Below are positions 19,440-28,458 of a stretch of DNA of 64,000 bases, one piece after another. Made by a program: the position numbers and the translations under genes. The notes below the pieces were generated by a model. The model was not told where the DNA came from. It was given only the letters and a program-made list of their open reading frames with translations, and did not search any database. Each line of letters starts with the position of its first letter. Within the stretch, counting starts at the first letter, position 1. Source of the stretch: G965195345 sp965277775 (GTDB taxonomy: Bacteria > Pseudomonadota > Gammaproteobacteria > CAKMZV01); contig OZ255843.1 in NCBI GenBank assembly GCA_965277775.1, positions 1,550,001 to 1,614,000 on the forward strand, in the 5' to 3' direction.

Positions 19440-20015
19440 GTGCGCTCTGACCATCATAAAAACCGTAGGTCTTGTCGCATCATTGGCGGACTGTGGCGTT
19501 CACGTCGCATCGCTTTTCATCCGATTGATGGACTGAGACCCTCACCTGATAGAGTCAGGGAAACGGTTTTTAATTGGCTCCAGCCCGTGTTGTCACAGTG
19601 GCAATGCTTAGATTTGTACGCCGGTTCTGGCGTATTAGGCTTTGAAGCCCTATCTCGAGGGGCGGCGCATGTTGATTTTATTGAAACCCACGCAAAGCAG
19701 TGCCAGAAGGTTCAATCATCGATAGACTTACTTAATGCCGCAGCTGAGATTCATAAGCAGGATGCCATCAAATGGCTGCGGATGACAAACAAGCAATATC
19801 ACCTCATATTCATTGACCCACCATTTGAAAAGCAATTGTGGCAAGCCAGTATTGATCTAATCAACGACAACAGATTAATTGCACAAATGGGGTTGATCTA
19901 TGTTGAAACCCCCGTTTTAAAAGCCCCCGTTATAAAAATCCCATCAAATTGGATAATATACAAACAAAATGAAATGGGTAATGTACAATACACTCTATAT
20001 CAATTGAAAGATTGA
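19440..20015 (+). CDS. rsmD: 16S rRNA (guanine966-N2)-methyltransferase
   Basis: Rossmann-fold methyltransferase that modifies G966 of 16S rRNA during 30S assembly. 191 residues with a GTG start. The N-terminus has RIIGGLWRSRRI and RPSPDRVRETVFNWL, both diagnostic; the SAM-binding motif is LDLYAGSGVLGFEAL (57-71) and the catalytic motif DPPF (126-129). Located after the M16 pair, as in pseudomonads; coaD, often next, is not here. Confidence 0.95.
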   Translation: MRSDHHKNRRSCRIIGGLWRSRRIAFHPIDGLRPSPDRVRETVFNWLQPVLSQWQCLDLYAGSGVLGFEALSRGAAHVDFIETHAKQCQKVQSSIDLLNAAAEIHKQDAIKWLRMTNKQYHLIFIDPPFEKQLWQASIDLINDNRLIAQMGLIYVETPVLKAPVIKIPSNWIIYKQNEMGNVQYTLYQLKD

Positions 20016-20291
20016 TTGAAGCATTAGGATTGGAAGTTTGATTGGTTTTGCATTTTTGGCAAAATCAATTGAATAGGGTTTTAGAGAAGGTTAAGTTTTT
20101 TAATTGTGCGTTTATAGCACATGAATATTGACGATAAACAATGCTTTAAGACCTCATAATTCAAAAAATTATGCTAATTTTGTTATACACCACAGTGCAA
20201 GTTTTAAAAGGCTTCTCAGTACAAAAAAGTTCATTTTCAGTGGATTTTTTGGTGAAATAGCAGGAAAAAGTACTTTTTTTATTGTGAACGC
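20016..20291. other. intergenic region before the porin, no gene seen
   Basis: AT-rich, no credible coding frame on either strand. It precedes a strong promoter and may hold upstream regulatory sites; none is recognised. Confidence 0.6.
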
Positions 20292-20320
20292 TTGACAATC
20301 CTGAGCAAATGCGATTAAAT
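20292..20320 (+). promoter_or_regulatory. promoter of the porin gene
   Basis: Perfect -35 TTGACA (20292-20297), 17-base spacer, -10 TTAAAT (20315-20320). The predicted leader is about 80 bases and ends with AGAGG before the ATG. The strength fits an abundant outer-membrane protein. Confidence 0.7.
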
Positions 20321-20409
20321 TCGCGCATTCGAAAAGTTGTCGCCAGATATCAAACGATTGGCGGTGGGTTTTAAATATTCAAAAATTAGTCTAATAGAGG
20401 TACTATATT

Positions 20410-21495
20410 ATGAAATTAGCTAAAACTTTAGCAATCGCTGCGATAACCGCAGGAACAATGGTGGCTGGATCTGCGTTTGCAGCATCAGGCTTTTACGGGC
20501 ATGCCCATGTTAATTTAACCAGTTTAAGCACAGCTACAAGTGCGACCGACCCTTCAAAGCTTACTATTGGCGATGGTGGTTCTTCTCCTTCTCGATTTGG
20601 TTTCAGAGCCAGTACTGTGTCAGAAGGTGGCACAACTTTTGGTGCACACATTGCTGTTGGTACCAGCATTGGAGATTCTCCCTACACGCGCCATGTGGAA
20701 GCAATAATTGGTGGTGACTGGGGTAATGTTACAGTGGGTCAATCGGAAACAGTAGCATCTGGATTGGAAGAATCTTACTGGGCCAGAACCTGGATAGCTG
20801 ATGGTCCTGGACGGGGTGATTCACTTGCTGCAAAAGGTTTCGGCATTGGAGATTACAGAACTGATGTTATTCGTTACGACTCCGTCAAATTAGCTGATGT
20901 GGTAAGTTTCCATGTGTCTGTATCGCCAGAAACCGGAAACGTAGCAACAACAGATGGCGATCCTAATCAACATGAAATTGGTTTGTCAGTCCGCGCAAGT
21001 GGTGGTTCGTGGACGGCCAATCTTGCTTATGAAACAGCTGGGACAGCGCCACAAGCTACTACATCTACTGATGGTGGCAATCAAGCAGCTGAGAACATCC
21101 TTCTATTGAATGGTGCTTATGACTTTGGCCCAGTTCTTTTAGATCTTGCTTATGCGACAAAAGCTTATGGTAAGCTTGTGAATGGTAAAAGTGCTGAGTC
21201 AGAATCTAGTCTATATACACGGGTTGAGTTTCAGACTGCCAGAACAGCTTATGGTATATATTATTTAGCTCGTAGCAATAGAATTGGCCAAAAAGATCAT
21301 GGTAATACTGCAATTGGCGCTCAAGTCCGTTATGACATCGCATCGGCAAATACTCAAACATATGCGTATTTTCGTAGTGATTCACGTACTGTTCCATCAG
21401 GTCAAAAAGCACCAGATGGCGTAACAACTATTGGACTAGGTGTTCGCGTTCAATTCGGTGTTGAATTCGCAGAAGGTACATTATCTGTAATGTAA
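20410..21495 (+). CDS. outer-membrane porin (Gram-negative general porin type)
   Basis: 361 residues with a clear signal peptide (1-24, cut after AFA). The mature protein alternates polar and hydrophobic residues as in 16-strand trimeric porins, with the family's early pattern SRFGFRAS..EGG.TFGAHIAVG and a following GDWGNVTVGQSE strand; residues near 115-130 (ESYWARTWIADGPGRGDS) may form the constriction loop. No cysteines are apparent. The last strand, GVRVQFGVEF, ends with Phe as a beta-barrel assembly signal should, but eight more residues (AEGTLSVM) follow, which is unusual. Strong promoter before and terminator after make it a monocistronic, highly expressed gene. Confidence 0.85.
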   Translation: MKLAKTLAIAAITAGTMVAGSAFAASGFYGHAHVNLTSLSTATSATDPSKLTIGDGGSSPSRFGFRASTVSEGGTTFGAHIAVGTSIGDSPYTRHVEAIIGGDWGNVTVGQSETVASGLEESYWARTWIADGPGRGDSLAAKGFGIGDYRTDVIRYDSVKLADVVSFHVSVSPETGNVATTDGDPNQHEIGLSVRASGGSWTANLAYETAGTAPQATTSTDGGNQAAENILLLNGAYDFGPVLLDLAYATKAYGKLVNGKSAESESSLYTRVEFQTARTAYGIYYLARSNRIGQKDHGNTAIGAQVRYDIASANTQTYAYFRSDSRTVPSGQKAPDGVTTIGLGVRVQFGVEFAEGTLSVM

Positions 21496-21520
21496 TCTAA
21501 GCGTTTCAAACACTTAAATA

Positions 21521-21546
21521 ATGGGTGCTTCGGCACCCATTTTTTT
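21521..21546 (+). terminator. intrinsic terminator after the porin
   Basis: Stem ATGGGTGC / GCACCCAT closing a TTCG tetraloop, followed by six T. A textbook rho-independent terminator 26 bases after the stop codon. Confidence 0.93.
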
Positions 21547-21823
21547 GCCCATTTAAAAATAACCCCCACTCATCCTGACAAGGGTGTTCACCATTAGAGA
21601 TGATTTTATGCTTACAGCATCTGATCAATTATTTAATTTCTTGTGAATGCGCCATTGAGATCAGAAAACGCCCTGATGTTATAAAAAATCATTTCCCACC
21701 GTTGTAAATTTTTTAGGAGACTTAACAATTATTGCGTCTTTTTTTTATTTAATCTGTATAATTAATTAGAACTAGTAAGTTTAAAAATCGAATCATTATT
21801 AAAAATAACATGAGAAAGCCATT
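21547..21823. other. intergenic region with a -10 like element
   Basis: No gene seen. TATAAT at 21757-21762 is a good -10 element for the next gene; the nearest -35 like sequence, TTGCGT at 21732, is 19 bases away, longer than optimal. Confidence 0.4.
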
Positions 21824-24301
21824 ATGTTTAAATTATTTTTAGGATGTTTGAATCAATCATCTGTCAGACCGTTCTTCCAATTTCACCATGTTAATCACTT
21901 AATTCGTAAGTTTATTGACAGAGTCACAAATAAACACAAAATTGTATTCAAGATAATAAATCGGTGCGTGCTAAATAAAATTGGTGCGACTATGGTACTA
22001 TCCGCATTATTGTCTGCTTGTGGTGGTGGCAATAGTAGTAATAACGACACTATCCCCAACAGCTCCTCCAACACCACCCTTAGAACACCTACACTTTTGA
22101 TTTCAAGCAGTAGCTTGACATTGAACGAAAATTTTTCTGGCGCATATTTGGTTGCCACCGCTACGAATGCACCAGGAATAATGGTCAATCAATCTAGCAC
22201 AGGCGTGGTTGCAGTCATAGTCACAACCTCAAGTGTTAGTGTATCGAGCATACCAAATGCCAATGGGATAACAACTTTATCTATCACTGTGAGTGATGGC
22301 AATCTCTCGGCCTCAACCCAAGTGATAGTGACAGTAATTAACATCAATGACCCGCCAACACTAACCGTCTCATCACGTACGGTTTCCTTGGGTGCAAACC
22401 CCATTATTCTGAATGTCTTAGCCTCCGATGTGGATGATGGCATCTTATCATACAGTGTTTCTACGGGGCAGAGTGCTGTTAACATCTTAATCACCACCAC
22501 AAGCTTGAAATTAACACGACAGTTGGGTTCGAGTGCCTCTCAAATCATGCTGACCCTCAGAACAACAGATTCGGACGGCGTAACAGTTTCTACCAGTTTG
22601 ACCCTCATATTACCGCCAGTGTTTGCAGTTACTACTGGTATAAAAACGCTTGATTTTGCTTGGAGTGCGATTTCTACAGCGACCCATTATCGTTTGCAAA
22701 CTAATCCCGATGGGGGCTCAGGATATGTGGATTTAACGAGTACCACGGGCATTATGATCAATCCAAATGGGACCATAATCAGCCAAACCACTGCACAAAT
22801 CCGAGTATCTCTACATCGATATATTGCAATGGTGAACGATCCTCAATATGGTGTGCAAACCTGTGATTCATCATCTTGTGGGGCATCATTTGTGCATAAT
22901 ACGATTACTTTGACCAATGCACAGTTAAACGCTTTAGCGGGTCAATTTCTGTCTGGTAATTCTGGCGTTGGTGATCGATTGGGGGGTGTTGTCAGTATCA
23001 GCCGAGATGGCAATACGCTGGCTGCCAGTGGGCGATATGAAGATGGTTCAACAACAGAGGTGAACGGTGCGGATAATAATGATGCAATCGATTCAGGTGC
23101 TGCCTATGTGTTTCGTAGAATTGGAGACACTTGGTCTCAGGAGGCTTACATCAAGGCTTCTAATGCAGAGGCAGGAGATCAATTTGGGCGACCATTGAGT
23201 TTAAGTAGCGATGGTAATACACTTGCGGTGGGCGCTCGGAATGAGGATAGCAGTTCAGTTGGGGTGAATGGTGTGGACAATAATTTTGGTTTTAACAATG
23301 GTGCTGTTTATGTGTTCCGTCGTACGGGAGGTACTTGGACACAGCAAGCTTATATCAAAGCACCTATAACTATATTTCATTTTGGTCAATCGGTAAGTTT
23401 AAGTGCAGACGGTCATACCCTTGCAGTGGGGGCAGATAGGATACTTAATGCAGGTGTGGGTGATGGAGCGTTTGTGTACCGTTTTAACCTTAGTTCAAAC
23501 ACATGGTTACTACAATCTTCATTTAGACCACTTGTTTCTTCGCCACGTGTAAATTTAGGAACGCCAACAAATCCTTCTTTTAATGGGGGCGATTTTGGTC
23601 GATTTGTCAGTTTGAACACTGATGGTAATACCTTGGCTGTTAGTGCGTTTTCTGACAATACATCATCTACAGGCGTTAATGGCACGATAATGCCTGGTAC
23701 AACAACAGGTTCGGGTGCAGTGTATATTTACCGATATATATCAAATGCTTGGACACAACAAGCATTTATTAAGGCGTCTAATGCAGGTGAAGGTGATGTA
23801 TTTGGTAGTTTGAGTTTAAGTGGTGATGGCAATACGCTTGCGGTGGGCGCGCTGCGAGAAGACAGTACATCAACAGGGGTAAATGGGGAGATTAATGATA
23901 GTACCACTGATTCAGGCGCAGCTTATGTATTTCGATTTAACTCTGGTGTTTGGTCGCAACAGGCATACATAAAACCCTTTAATACGAGTGGCGGTGATCT
24001 GTTTGGCTGGAAGTTGAGTTTGAGTGGTGACGGCAATACGCTTGCGGTGGGCGCAACTGATGAGGATGGTTCAGCCACTGGAATCAATGGTGTGGATAGT
24101 AATAGTGTTAGTAATTCAGGGGCAGCTTATATCTTTGAATTCAACAATAGCACTTGGTCACAGCGAGCTTATATCAAAGCGGGCGATAACTCAGCAAATA
24201 GTTGGTTTGGGAATGATGTGAGCTTAAATGAGGATGGGTCAAGCTTAGCGGTGGGTTCGCCTGGTAGAAATTCACTGACAGGTGCCGTTTATTTATATTA
24301 A
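21824..24301 (+). CDS. lipoprotein with Ig-like domains and a seven-blade FG-GAP propeller
   Basis: 825 residues from the first ATG. A lipobox LLSAC puts the lipidated Cys at residue 66; a GTG start at 21968 would give a normal 17-residue lipoprotein signal, so the long N-terminus may not be translated. Two cadherin/Ig-like domains (about 85-265, joined by VININDPP) and a fibronectin-like segment (about 275-365) precede seven FG-GAP blades (about 375-825). Each blade carries G..FG..(S)LS.DGNTLAVGA, an acidic Asp/Asn-rich calcium-binding type loop (EDSSSVGVNG) and a YVFR...W.QQAYIKA strand. Seven blades make a closed beta-propeller. Such proteins are surface adhesins or matrix components; no specific role can be given. 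Confidence 0.85.
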   Translation: MFKLFLGCLNQSSVRPFFQFHHVNHLIRKFIDRVTNKHKIVFKIINRCVLNKIGATMVLSALLSACGGGNSSNNDTIPNSSSNTTLRTPTLLISSSSLTLNENFSGAYLVATATNAPGIMVNQSSTGVVAVIVTTSSVSVSSIPNANGITTLSITVSDGNLSASTQVIVTVININDPPTLTVSSRTVSLGANPIILNVLASDVDDGILSYSVSTGQSAVNILITTTSLKLTRQLGSSASQIMLTLRTTDSDGVTVSTSLTLILPPVFAVTTGIKTLDFAWSAISTATHYRLQTNPDGGSGYVDLTSTTGIMINPNGTIISQTTAQIRVSLHRYIAMVNDPQYGVQTCDSSSCGASFVHNTITLTNAQLNALAGQFLSGNSGVGDRLGGVVSISRDGNTLAASGRYEDGSTTEVNGADNNDAIDSGAAYVFRRIGDTWSQEAYIKASNAEAGDQFGRPLSLSSDGNTLAVGARNEDSSSVGVNGVDNNFGFNNGAVYVFRRTGGTWTQQAYIKAPITIFHFGQSVSLSADGHTLAVGADRILNAGVGDGAFVYRFNLSSNTWLLQSSFRPLVSSPRVNLGTPTNPSFNGGDFGRFVSLNTDGNTLAVSAFSDNTSSTGVNGTIMPGTTTGSGAVYIYRYISNAWTQQAFIKASNAGEGDVFGSLSLSGDGNTLAVGALREDSTSTGVNGEINDSTTDSGAAYVFRFNSGVWSQQAYIKPFNTSGGDLFGWKLSLSGDGNTLAVGATDEDGSATGINGVDSNSVSNSGAAYIFEFNNSTWSQRAYIKAGDNSANSWFGNDVSLNEDGSSLAVGSPGRNSLTGAVYLY

Positions 24302-24434
24302 GTCAGGAATCATAAAACTTATACAAGAAAACGCACTTTAACCAGCCGTTTTTGCACTAATTAGCAACACATCTCGTTCAATGAACGCTATCCGCTTTCA
24401 TAAACGCAAGTCTTTATAAAGGGTGATGGACGGA

Positions 24435-25553
24435 TTATAGACGTCGAAGTGTCAGTTTAAGATCTTTTCCAATGCGCTCTGTAGCATGAATATTAAAATC
24501 ATAACGCTCACTCAGTTGCTCAATATTTGGCAATCTAAGTAAGGGTTTGCCTTGATGTCCAAGAAAAGAAGGCGCTAAGTAGAGAATGATTTCATCTACC
24601 AATCCTTGTTTAATAAACGCGCCTGATAATTTAGCGCCTGCTTCAATCATGACTTGATGACATTGCTGTTCGGCCAAATAGTGTATAACCCCACTTAAAT
24701 TAGAATGTAAGGAGAACGGATTAAAAAAAATGGTTTGCTCATGTTCATAAGCTTGTTGCTTTTGTACCTTGTCATTCTCTGTCGCAATGGCAATGGCTGA
24801 AGATGCCTCGAATAATTTGGCATTCACAGGTATTCTCAATGCTCTATCCAATACAACTCTCAAAGGTTGTAAACGTTTGCGCGTTTCGTCCGTTAATCCG
24901 TAGGCGTGATTCAATCGAGGCCTGGCCGTTAGCAGTGGGTCATCAGTCAAAATAGTGTTGATGCCAGTGATGACCGCATCGCTTTTAAGTCTCAATTTAT
25001 GAACGTCTGCACGGGCTTGACTGCCAGTAATCCACTGACTTTCGCCATTTGCACACGCGGTTCGGCCATCCAATGTGGCCGCTTGTTTTAAAATGACCCA
25101 AGGTTTGCCCTGTTGATGAAATTTAAAATAACTCCTATTCAGTTCGTAGGCGGTTGTTTGTTCCTCGCAAACAACTTCAATGCCTGCTTGACGGAGCTGT
25201 TGAATGCCCTTGCCTTTAACCAAAGGATTTGGATCCACAGAAGCAATCACAACCCGAGAAATGCGTGCTTCAATCAGTGCTTGTACACAAGGGGGGGTCT
25301 TACCGTGATGCGTACAGGGTTCTAAACTAACGTAGACCGTTGCGCCTTTGGCGTCAAACTGGTTTGTTTTAACTTGATTTAAGGCATTGATTTCAGCGTG
25401 TGCTTGACCCGCTATAGCGTGCCAACCCTCACCTAAGACATGATTATTTCGAACAATAACACAGCCGACCTGAGGATTTGGTTTGGTGGTGTATTGCCCT
25501 TTTTTTGCCAGTTTGATGGCTCGATTAAGCCAAAATTGATGTTCGGATGCCAT
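24435..25553 (-). CDS. ribD: bifunctional riboflavin biosynthesis deaminase/reductase
   Basis: Catalyses the second and third steps of riboflavin synthesis. 372 residues: N-terminal zinc deaminase domain with HAE (52-54) and PC...PPC (C80, C89), then a C-terminal NADPH-dependent reductase (about 145-370) with KQAATLDGRTA and GINTILTDDPLLTAR. It follows glyA on the same strand after 185 bases, but nrdR, often between or beside them, is absent, and no other rib gene is adjacent. Confidence 0.96.
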   Translation of the reverse strand: MASEHQFWLNRAIKLAKKGQYTTKPNPQVGCVIVRNNHVLGEGWHAIAGQAHAEINALNQVKTNQFDAKGATVYVSLEPCTHHGKTPPCVQALIEARISRVVIASVDPNPLVKGKGIQQLRQAGIEVVCEEQTTAYELNRSYFKFHQQGKPWVILKQAATLDGRTACANGESQWITGSQARADVHKLRLKSDAVITGINTILTDDPLLTARPRLNHAYGLTDETRKRLQPLRVVLDRALRIPVNAKLFEASSAIAIATENDKVQKQQAYEHEQTIFFNPFSLHSNLSGVIHYLAEQQCHQVMIEAGAKLSGAFIKQGLVDEIILYLAPSFLGHQGKPLLRLPNIEQLSERYDFNIHATERIGKDLKLTLRRL

Positions 25554-25738
25554 GCTACAGCCTTATTTACCCAGTTCTCACAGCGCTTCTAAAATCATTC
25601 AGTCATTTTAATGGTTTGTGACTGCAGTCAAGCCAAGCCATTTATATTTTAAAGTGGCATTGAAGCTGTGCTTTATCAATGTTCACAATGTGCAACTCAT
25701 TTCAAAGTCTTGCCACAAAACAAACCAGAATAACGCGA

Positions 25739-26992
25739 TCAATCTTTATATACAGGAAGACGTTCACAAATTTTGCCAACTTTTTCCTGAATTGCTTTTT
25801 TAACGAATTCTTCGCCCTGGGCATCGATCACATCGCTCATCCAATGAGCCAACTGTATGCAGTCGTCTTTTACAAATCCTCGAGTGGTTACAGCCGGTGT
25901 GCCTATGCGGATGCCACTGGTCACAAAAGGCGACTGTGGGTCATTGGGTACGGCGTTTTTATTGACGGTGATATGCGCCTCTCCCAACCAACGATCCACA
26001 TCTTTACCAGTCAATCCTTGTTTAATGAAACTGACGAGCAGAAGGTGATTGTCAGTCCCATTAGAAATAATCTCAAAACCTCTTTCTATTAAGACTTCAG
26101 CCATGGCTTGAGCGTTTACGACGACTTGTTTTTGATAGTTGGTAAATTCAGGATGCATGGCTTCAGCAAAACACACGGCTTTGGCGGCAATAACGTGCAT
26201 CAAAGGACCCCCTTGAATGCCCGGGAATATTCGTGAATTTAATTTCTTTTCTAATTCAGGGTTGGATTTTGCCAGTATCAACCCGCCTCGTGGACCGCGT
26301 AAAGTTTTATGCGTGGTCGTTGTGGTCACATCGGCAATTTGGACTGGTGAGGGATAAAGTCCAGCGGCCACCAATCCAGCCACATGAGCCATATCAACCA
26401 ATAAAACAGCGCCCACAGAGTCCGCTATATTGCGAAATATTTGCCAATCAATGACGCGAGAATACGAAGAAAATCCGGCAACAATCATTTTTGGACGGTG
26501 TTGTTGGGCCAGTTGCGCAATTTCGTCATAATTCAATAAGCCTTGCTCATCGATGCCATATTGCACCGAATTATAAAGTTGACCAGAAAAATTAACCGTC
26601 GCCCCATGGGTTAAATGACCACCGTGTGCTAAGCTCATACCGAGTACGGTATCGTGCGGTTTGAGGACGGCATGATAGACTGCCATATTGGCAGAAGATC
26701 CTGAGTGTGCTTGTACATTCGCATAATCAGCGTTGAACAATTCTTTGGCTCTTGAAATGGCAAGATCTTCAACGTCGTCGGCGAACTGGCAGCCACCGTA
26801 GTAGCGTTTTCTGGGATAACCTTCAGCGTACTTATTGGTGAAATAAGAACCTTGCGCCAGCATGACTTGGGGACTGGTGTAATTTTCTGAGGCAATTAGC
26901 TCAATGTGCGTTTCTTGACGCATTTCCTCTTGGGTGATGATTTGAGCGATTTCAGGATCGGTTGCTTGAAGGGATAAAGATTTATTAAACAT
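25739..26992 (-). CDS. glyA: serine hydroxymethyltransferase
   Basis: PLP enzyme that converts serine and tetrahydrofolate to glycine and methylene-tetrahydrofolate, the main one-carbon source. With the ATG at 26992 the protein has 417 residues, identical to the E. coli length; the frame is open 27 codons further upstream but those codons encode a hydrophobic stretch not found in the family. Conserved segments are HIELIASENYTSP, the PLP-lysine motif TTTTHKTLRGPRGG (Lys229) and FPGIQGGP. No clear Shine-Dalgarno sequence precedes the chosen start, so the start is likely rather than certain. Confidence 0.95.
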   Translation of the reverse strand: MFNKSLSLQATDPEIAQIITQEEMRQETHIELIASENYTSPQVMLAQGSYFTNKYAEGYPRKRYYGGCQFADDVEDLAISRAKELFNADYANVQAHSGSSANMAVYHAVLKPHDTVLGMSLAHGGHLTHGATVNFSGQLYNSVQYGIDEQGLLNYDEIAQLAQQHRPKMIVAGFSSYSRVIDWQIFRNIADSVGAVLLVDMAHVAGLVAAGLYPSPVQIADVTTTTTHKTLRGPRGGLILAKSNPELEKKLNSRIFPGIQGGPLMHVIAAKAVCFAEAMHPEFTNYQKQVVVNAQAMAEVLIERGFEIISNGTDNHLLLVSFIKQGLTGKDVDRWLGEAHITVNKNAVPNDPQSPFVTSGIRIGTPAVTTRGFVKDDCIQLAHWMSDVIDAQGEEFVKKAIQEKVGKICERLPVYKD

Positions 26993-27389
26993 AATGGTAA
27001 GGTTTATTGTTGCCAGAATTAAAATTAATAGCGTATATTTTGCAGCGAACATACGCCCAATATGGAATAACACGTCATTGTAACAAGAAATATTTAAAGC
27101 TGTATAAGAGCATGCTCCTTGTACTGTAATAAATACTCAAGCTCCACCCTTCAATTTGTACAATTATGGGTTTTCATCGGAACAATTCTGAGGATGGCGA
27201 GCCTTGTTGTCTCGCTGATTTACGCCTTATTACAGCAAGGTGATTCATTTGCCAACGCTTTCGAAAGGTTGAAAGTGAAAAAGAGGCAGACAAGGAGCTT
27301 ATAGCAAATATATAATATCACTGAAGTATAACAGCAAAAATAAGGACCAACATAATGGCAAGACATTCAAAACTGAGGTAAGGATTATC
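26993..27389. other. intergenic region between glyA and the lipoprotein gene
   Basis: No conserved gene. It holds the divergent upstream regions: on the plus strand a perfect -10 TATAAT at 27311-27316 (poor -35), and a possible 8-codon leader reading frame at 27355-27381. A 61-codon frame from TTG at 27119 has no family resemblance or ribosome binding site. Confidence 0.45.
27355..27381 (+). CDS. possible leader peptide MARHSKLR
   Basis: Eight codons from ATG to TAA, preceded by AAGGA at 8 bases spacing. Its stop codon lies inside the AAGGA that serves the next ATG (27390), so ribosomes ending here could reinitiate on the lipoprotein gene. Too short for homology support. Confidence 0.3.
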   Translation: MARHSKLR

Positions 27390-27725
27390 ATGATCAGATT
27401 CACATTTGTCGTATTTATGATGAGTTTACTACTCCAAGGTTGTTCGTCTACAAATTCATTATCTCCGGCCGATCAATACGGTCAGCTCAAAGCTGAATTA
27501 GAGCAAAAAGTCAAAGTCTTAACCAAATCTAATTTTATTTGGAAACACGCTTCTGATAAAAAAGGCAATTATATTAAAAATGAATTAACGCAAGCTGATA
27601 GTGCCGCAGAAAAAGGCTTGTATATAGAGGCGCTCAAATTGATCAATAAGGCTTTAGACATTGCCAATGTTTCGTTAGAACAAATGCATACCCAAAGCGA
27701 AGCGGTGCCCACTTGGGAACAATAA
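27390..27725 (+). CDS. small lipoprotein resembling SoxXA-binding protein
   Basis: 111 residues. Lipoprotein signal with lipobox LLQGC (Cys18), then a helical domain (about 30-105) with NYIKNELTQADSAAEKGLYIEALKLI and a final PTW. The spacing of the W(K)..KG..I...L..A...A..G....A..L...A pattern resembles the SoxXA-binding (SoxK-like) and DUF4398-type helical hairpins. No sox genes are nearby, so a role in thiosulfate oxidation is only a possibility. Ribosome binding site AAGGA, own terminator. Confidence 0.6.
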   Translation: MIRFTFVVFMMSLLLQGCSSTNSLSPADQYGQLKAELEQKVKVLTKSNFIWKHASDKKGNYIKNELTQADSAAEKGLYIEALKLINKALDIANVSLEQMHTQSEAVPTWEQ

Positions 27726-27746
27726 CAAATGACTGGCTCGTGAGCT

Positions 27747-27774
27747 AAGGGCGAGTTGGACTCGCCTTTGTTGT
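27747..27774 (+). terminator. intrinsic terminator after the small lipoprotein
   Basis: Ten-pair stem AAGGGCGAGT / ACTCGCCTTT (one G-T pair) with a three-base loop, then TTGTT. It begins 21 bases after the stop codon. Confidence 0.75.
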
Positions 27775-27848
27775 TCCATGTGCATGGTATAAGATTGATG
27801 AAAATGAACGTTAAAATGATGATAGACTATGACAAAACAGGATAAACA

Positions 27849-28220
27849 ATGATCAATATTTTCAAACACACACACATGTTATTGGCCGTGTTAACGGTTT
27901 TAGGGTTCAGTTTGCGCGTCTATTGGCGTTATGTCGATTCAGAGATGATGCAAAAAAAGTGGGTGAAAATCGCCCCCCACGTTGTCGATACCATGCTTTT
28001 AATTTTTGGCGTCACATTGGTTTTTTCTTACAACTTGAGTGTGTCTGAGAATGTCTGGATAATAGCCAAATTAACAGCCATCTTTTGCTATATTGGTATT
28101 GGATTTTATACTTTTAAAAAGGCAACAAGCCGTGCATCAATATTAGTAGGAGGCCTTGCTGGTTGGTTAGTATTGGCGTATATATTTAAGGTGGCATTTT
28201 CAAAATCCATCGGATTTTGA
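27849..28220 (+). CDS. SirB2-family integral membrane protein
   Basis: 123 residues with four predicted transmembrane helices (about 8-26, 45-62, 70-86, 97-116). KHTHMLLAVLTVLGFSLRVYWR near the N-terminus and PHVVDTMLLIFGVTL are typical of the SirB family, named from a Salmonella invasion regulator locus; the biochemical function is not established. The last six codons lie in a perfect inverted repeat. Confidence 0.8.
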   Translation: MINIFKHTHMLLAVLTVLGFSLRVYWRYVDSEMMQKKWVKIAPHVVDTMLLIFGVTLVFSYNLSVSENVWIIAKLTAIFCYIGIGFYTFKKATSRASILVGGLAGWLVLAYIFKVAFSKSIGF

Positions 28221-28224
28221 AAAT
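28196..28224. repeat. 13-base perfect inverted repeat over a stop codon
   Basis: ATTTTCAAAATCC and its exact complement GGATTTTGAAAAT around a 3-base loop. The repeat contains the last codons and the stop of the SirB-like gene. AT-rich and without a T-run; it may be a weak terminator, a protein-binding palindrome or chance. Confidence 0.6.
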
Positions 28225-28458
28225 TCTCTGGAATAAAACCATGCCTGATTCTGCCCAAAGATTCGAATTAATTGCTGTATATTGTTCATAAACATCTGTG
28301 AGATTGACATATTTAAATGGTCAGATTGACACATTATTGTCATAGCATTGGGACTCAAAAAACCCAAACGCATGCTTTGGCTAAGAGTCTATGCTTATAC
28401 GCTCAAGCGCGCCAACCATCCGATTTATCTTTAGATTTAAAATTAACTGCGCCATAAT

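Noticed and set aside
25618..26092. Plus-strand frames opposite the glyA end
   Set aside because: They lie antisense to the conserved glyA coding sequence or run from its 3' gap, with no ribosome binding site.
27119..27304. 61-codon frame with a hydrophobic stretch upstream of the lipoprotein gene
   Set aside because: TTG start, no ribosome binding site, no recognisable family, and it lies in a divergent promoter region.
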